The notes under the pieces are model-generated. The model searched no databases and had not been told where the DNA came from. It saw nothing but the letters and a program-made list of their open reading frames with translations. A program made the position numbers and the translations under genes. This document shows, in pieces, positions 14,685 to 16,062 of a stretch of DNA of 16,062 nucleotides. This DNA is from an uncultured Clostridia bacterium (lineage in GTDB: Bacteria; Bacillota; Clostridia; Christensenellales; Maliibacteriaceae): the NCBI GenBank assembly GCA_934613185.1, contig CAKTSO010000029.1:1-16062 (forward strand), in the 5' to 3' direction. How positions within the stretch are numbered: the first letter of the stretch is position 1; every line of letters begins with the position of its first letter.

Positions 14685-15854
14685 TCAATACTGCCGCTCG
14701 AACGCGCCGGAGAGGGGCTTTAAGTAATCGGCGTCGTTCGTGACGAGCTCGAAGCGCGAGCCGTCGTACACGTCCTGATACCAGCCGTTGTCCGCGCGGT
14801 AAATTTCGCCCGTGTCGGTGTCGATCACGCGCTCGTAACCGAGCGTCGCGTCGCTTTGCTTCTGGCTCAGCACGTCGTAGGTCGTCTGGCGCGCTTCCCA
14901 CGCGCTCATGTAGCTGTCGAACGCGGCGTTGATCGACGCGGCCATGTTGAGCGAGGCCTGCGTGGTCTCGTTGGAATTTTGGATCGTCGCGTTGACGAAG
15001 CTGTCGGAAAAATCGATGGACTGCACGCACTGCGTCAGGATCGGCTCCCAACCGATCAGGTCGCCCTCTGCGGCGGTGATGCCCGTGATATCATAGACGG
15101 AGTAGAATTCCGCGCCAAAAGGCACGACGCTCGCCTGGAACAATCCCTCCGCAGCCGCGCCGTTTGCGTCGGTGAACGTCGCGCGCAGTGTCTTCGCGCC
15201 GACGGCGACGGACGCCATATTTGCGCTCGACGGGGATTCTTCGACGACGGCAAAATTGTTTAAAACGGGATAATTGAACCCGACATAGGCAGAATACGCC
15301 TCGCGATGGCTCTGCACATAACTGACGAACTCGGGATAGGTGTAGTAGAACCCTGCGCTTGACGCCTCGACGATGACGGGAGCGTCCGCGAGAATTTGAG
15401 AATTATACGCGCCGCCGGTCGATTGTGCATAGGATTTGTAGAACGAGGAACCGTCCGGCGTCATCAGCGGCTCGGCTTTCAGAAAGAAGAACAGCCCGTT
15501 GCGCGGATCGTTCGGGTCATAGGCGTGGATCGCATAGCCGATGTACTGCCCGGCCGTCTCGACCGTCCAGCCCGACGGAACTTTCATCGAAACGTCGCCG
15601 TTGTCGAAATCCTCGAACGTGACGTTCGAATAGGATGCGGGGATGATTTCCGGAATCTCCTCCTTCGGGGAAAACAGGGACGAGATTCCGCTCGATTCGG
15701 AAGGATGCCCCTTTTGCACGCGGTCGGACGCGTCAGCCGACTCGTTGTTCGAACGGCGGCCGAAAAGAAGCTGTGCGGGCGAAAGCGCGCAGCCGCAAAG
15801 AAGCGCGAGCGCCGCGACAAGCGCGACGGCTGCGGCAAAACGATGCTGTTTCAT
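14685..15854 (-). CDS. Putative lipoprotein of unknown family
   Basis: 389 residues. The N-terminus is a lipoprotein signal peptide, with a basic start, an Ala/Leu-rich core and the lipobox LLCGC (C22). A Ser/Asp/Glu-rich linker runs from about 30 to 75, then a secreted domain begins at SNVTFEDFDNGDVSMKVPSG. The region to about 290 alternates aromatic-rich strands (GYAIHAYDPNDPRNGLFFFLKAEP, GFYYTYPEFVSYV). The end (about 300-389) carries a helical part (SLNMAASINAAFDSYMSAWEARQ) and a final strand-rich stretch, RVIDTDTGEIYRADNGWYQDVYDG. I do not recognise a named family; the amphiphilic opening VPSGW resembles PsbP-like or DUF-type surface lipoproteins of Clostridia, but only loosely. The start ATG has AAGGAGGGG close upstream. 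A TATCAT at 15878-15883 could be its -10, without a good -35. Function unknown. Confidence 0.8.
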   Translation of the reverse strand: MKQHRFAAAVALVAALALLCGCALSPAQLLFGRRSNNESADASDRVQKGHPSESSGISSLFSPKEEIPEIIPASYSNVTFEDFDNGDVSMKVPSGWTVETAGQYIGYAIHAYDPNDPRNGLFFFLKAEPLMTPDGSSFYKSYAQSTGGAYNSQILADAPVIVEASSAGFYYTYPEFVSYVQSHREAYSAYVGFNYPVLNNFAVVEESPSSANMASVAVGAKTLRATFTDANGAAAEGLFQASVVPFGAEFYSVYDITGITAAEGDLIGWEPILTQCVQSIDFSDSFVNATIQNSNETTQASLNMAASINAAFDSYMSAWEARQTTYDVLSQKQSDATLGYERVIDTDTGEIYRADNGWYQDVYDGSRFELVTNDADYLKPLSGAFERQY

Positions 15855-15950
15855 AACGATCCCCTCCTTTTTTATTTATGATAGCGCAGAATCGCGCCCC
15901 GCCGTACCGAAGTTTCCGCACGGGCAATGCCAATTCGGGAACGCGGCGGT

Positions 15951-16020
15951 CGGTGGACAGTGGTTAGTGGTCAGTGGTTAGTGGTCAGTGGTTAGTGGTC
16001 AGTGGTCGGTGGTCAGTGGT
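15951..16020 (+). repeat. Ten tandem heptamers (consensus YAGTGGT)
   Basis: Seventy bases divide exactly into ten 7-mers: CGGTGGA, CAGTGGT, then TAGTGGT and CAGTGGT alternating, with CGGTGGT as the ninth and CAGTGGT last. The alternation makes a higher 14-bp period in the middle. It lies upstream of the minus-strand lipoprotein gene and belongs to the family seen at 148-168, 704-731 and 803-830. No gene is visible in 15855-16062. Confidence 0.9.
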
Positions 16021-16062
16021 TTTTGTGCGGACGAGGGAAAGTTTTTATGGCAATTCTTTATG

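Overview
The window looks like chromosomal DNA of a GC-rich Bacillota, most likely a gut-type Clostridia. The evidence is remB directly upstream of gyrB, strong GGAGG ribosome binding sites, Bacillus-type promoters, an FMN riboswitch ahead of an ECF-type riboflavin transporter, and GC-biased codons. The remB-gyrB-gyrA order is normally found close to oriC, but no DnaA-box cluster is visible here.

Layout: 1-960 starts with a terminator-like hairpin, probably from a gene outside the window. It then holds about 800 bp of dispersed repeats (heptamer tracts, a 14-bp dyad, a 233-bp MITE-like element) and no convincing gene. At 883-3247 lie a promoter, remB and gyrB. At 3248-4563 is a second repeat region with a tandem/dispersed repeat mosaic and a second MITE copy. 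At 4564-8140 lie a DUF4349 membrane lipoprotein, a candidate three-way-junction leader RNA and gyrA, closed by a strong terminator. A minus-strand AlbA_2/AAA_4 (Schlafen-like) regulator-type gene fills 8197-9663. It is divergent from an azlC-azlD-(rhodanese+TtcA) operon at 10019-12228. Between the two is a striking array of ACATMACAAA sites repeated about every 21 bp. Next come an intergenic direct repeat, a Gfo/Idh/MocA oxidoreductase (12649-13647), an FMN riboswitch with terminator controlling ribU (13724-14622), and a convergent minus-strand lipoprotein of unknown family (14685-15854). The window ends in ten tandem heptamers (15951-16020).

How the genes work together: gyrB and gyrA encode the two subunits of DNA gyrase. 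They are separated by an unrelated lipoprotein gene and by repeats. azlC and azlD form a two-component amino acid exporter. The rhodanese-TtcA fusion, carried on the same transcript, probably modifies tRNA with sulfur. ribU imports riboflavin under FMN feedback. The strongest candidates for something undescribed are the helically phased operator array at 9721-9880, the structured element upstream of gyrA, and the rhodanese-TtcA fusion with its extra four-cysteine cluster. All family assignments were made by reading motifs; no database search was run.
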